From Nocardioides campestrisoli (GTDB lineage: Bacteria > Actinomycetota > Actinomycetes > Propionibacteriales > Nocardioidaceae), in contig NZ_CP061768.1 of NCBI RefSeq assembly GCF_013624435.2, positions 1,580,001 through 1,644,000 on the forward strand: a stretch of DNA of 64,000 bases, written 5' to 3'. Every line of letters begins with the position of its first letter. Position 1 is the first letter of the stretch. The notes beneath the pieces are model-generated. The model ran no database searches. It saw only the letters and a list, made by a program, of their open reading frames with translations, and had not been told where the DNA came from. The position numbers and the translations under genes were made by a program. Positions 63,295 to 64,000 of this stretch are shown one piece after another.

Positions 63295-64000
63295 TCAGTG
63301 GCGCAGCTCCGCGCCCTCGACGTCGTCATGGCCGTCGAACTCGTGACCGTCGGCCGGGTGCTCCAGGCCGGACTGGAGCTCGTGCTCCTCGTCGGCGTGG
63401 TGGTGCGCCGCCTCGAGCTCGGCCCGCGTGGGCTTCTGCACGTTGTGCCCGTTGAACCAGGCCGAGAGGCGCGCCCGGAGCCGGTTGGCCCGGGTGCCGG
63501 GTGCCGGGACGCCGTTGGCGTCGACGTCGCTCTCCAGCGTGTAGACCTCGTCCCGGTCCCGCGCGGTGAGGGTGTACTGCGTCTCCGGGTCGAGCGGCAG
63601 GTGCCGCTCGCTGTAGGAGCCCTCGGGCGAGCGCATGATGATGCCCGTCTCGTAGCCGTGCAGGAGCTTCTCGTTGTCGTGACGCTGCAGCGAGAGGCAC
63701 CAGCGGCGGGTGATCCAGAAGGCGATCAGCGGACCGACGAACACAGCCACCCGCATGAAGTAGGTGATCTGGTTGATGCTCAGGTCGAACTTGATCGCGA
63801 TCAGGTCGTTTCCGCCGGCCGCCCACATCAGACCGTAGAAGGTCATCAGGGCGACCATCACCGCCGTACGGGTCGGTGCGTTGCGCGGACGCTGCAGCAG
63901 GTGGTGCTCACGCTTGTCGCCGGTGATCCAGGCCTCGATGAACGGCAGCAGGAGGACCACCACGAACAGCAGGATCGGCAGCACCAGGATCGGCAGGAAG
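63295..64000 (-). CDS. qcrB: Cytochrome bc1 complex cytochrome b subunit, C-terminal part
   Basis: The last 234 residues of QcrB; the start lies beyond the window. It shows the late membrane helices (LFVVVLLLPFIEAWITGD, AVMVALMTFYGLMWAAGGNDLIAIKFDLSINQITYFMRV, in parts, and FVGPLIAFWITRRWCLSL) and the long hydrophilic actinobacterial C-terminal extension (ETGIIMRSPEGSYSERH). It passes electrons from menaquinol to the aa3 oxidase encoded just to the left. The heme-ligand helices are outside the window. Confidence 0.92.
   Translation of the reverse strand, partial: FLPILVLPILLFVVVLLLPFIEAWITGDKREHHLLQRPRNAPTRTAVMVALMTFYGLMWAAGGNDLIAIKFDLSINQITYFMRVAVFVGPLIAFWITRRWCLSLQRHDNEKLLHGYETGIIMRSPEGSYSERHLPLDPETQYTLTARDRDEVYTLESDVDANGVPAPGTRANRLRARLSAWFNGHNVQKPTRAELEAAHHHADEEHELQSGLEHPADGHEFDGHDDVEGAELRH

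Overview
The window is a very GC-rich, gene-dense actinobacterial chromosome segment. Gene content and order point to the order Propionibacteriales, most likely Nocardioides or a close relative. The main reasons are the run pyrH-frr-cdsA-rlmN-dxr-rip1-ispG-GNAT-proS, then rimP-nusA-rnpM-infB-rbfA-truB-ribF, then rpsO-pnp-M16 protease-dapB, and an actinobacterial aa3/bc respiratory set (ctaC, ctaD, ctaF, qcrB). Many genes carry a TANNNT hexamer 6-8 nt before the start codon, the leaderless promoter layout common in this phylum. The genus call is inference from content and order; no 16S gene is present.

Layout. 1-14062: end of pyrH, translation and lipid genes (frr, cdsA, rlmN), a RIO-type kinase with a strongly initiated upstream small ORF, a secreted M1 peptidase overlapped by a propionyl-CoA synthetase, then MEP-pathway genes (dxr, ispG) flanking the Rip1 site-2 protease, and proS. 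14063-15413: a long hairpin and a pair of ferritin-like or helical-bundle proteins, one of them an exported lipoprotein. 15567-22799: the rimP-nusA-rnpM-infB-rbfA-truB-ribF block. 22811-29877: a PTS island (HPr, 1-phosphofructokinase-like kinase, DeoR regulator, enzyme I, Zn-dependent hexitol dehydrogenase-like protein, fused mannitol-type EIICBA). 29905-34123: a stand-alone molybdopterin oxidoreductase, a small DUF6458 protein and a PadR/membrane-protein operon. 34250-38409: rpsO, pnp and an M16 peptidase. 38443-42397: a SatD-like/membrane protein pair with its own palindromic operator, a methyltransferase, dapB, AzlCD and a small membrane protein. 42506-46784: a GNAT enzyme and the paaABCDE phenylacetyl-CoA epoxidase operon. 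46772-51761: a DMT transporter, DUF3043, and a pspA-pspAA-htpX-pspAB-histidine kinase envelope-stress cluster. 51792-58370: nadA, GNAT, glycerate kinase, an ErpA-type Fe-S carrier, a PfkB sugar/nucleoside kinase, TusA and a cysteine desulfurase. 58491-64000: the cytochrome c oxidase operon, a flavin oxidoreductase with a hypothetical gene downstream, and the 3' end of qcrB.

How the genes work together. Most operons are tightly coupled by 4-nt ATGA/GTGA overlaps. The PTS genes form one phosphorelay (EI to HPr to EIICBA), with a kinase and a polyol dehydrogenase that could bring hexitol phosphate into glycolysis. The Paa operon starts aerobic phenylacetate breakdown. Cysteine desulfurase, TusA and the ErpA-like carrier sit near the Fe-S-dependent NadA and the respiratory genes. 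No tRNA, rRNA, CRISPR array, insertion sequence or prophage was recognised. The most unusual items are the SatD-like two-gene system (a protein that looks like a cyclase/GGDEF-type palm fused to a helix-turn-helix), the PTS island that lacks a fructose EII, the long hairpin after proS, the uORF before the RIO kinase and a staircase of three mini-ORFs before infB.
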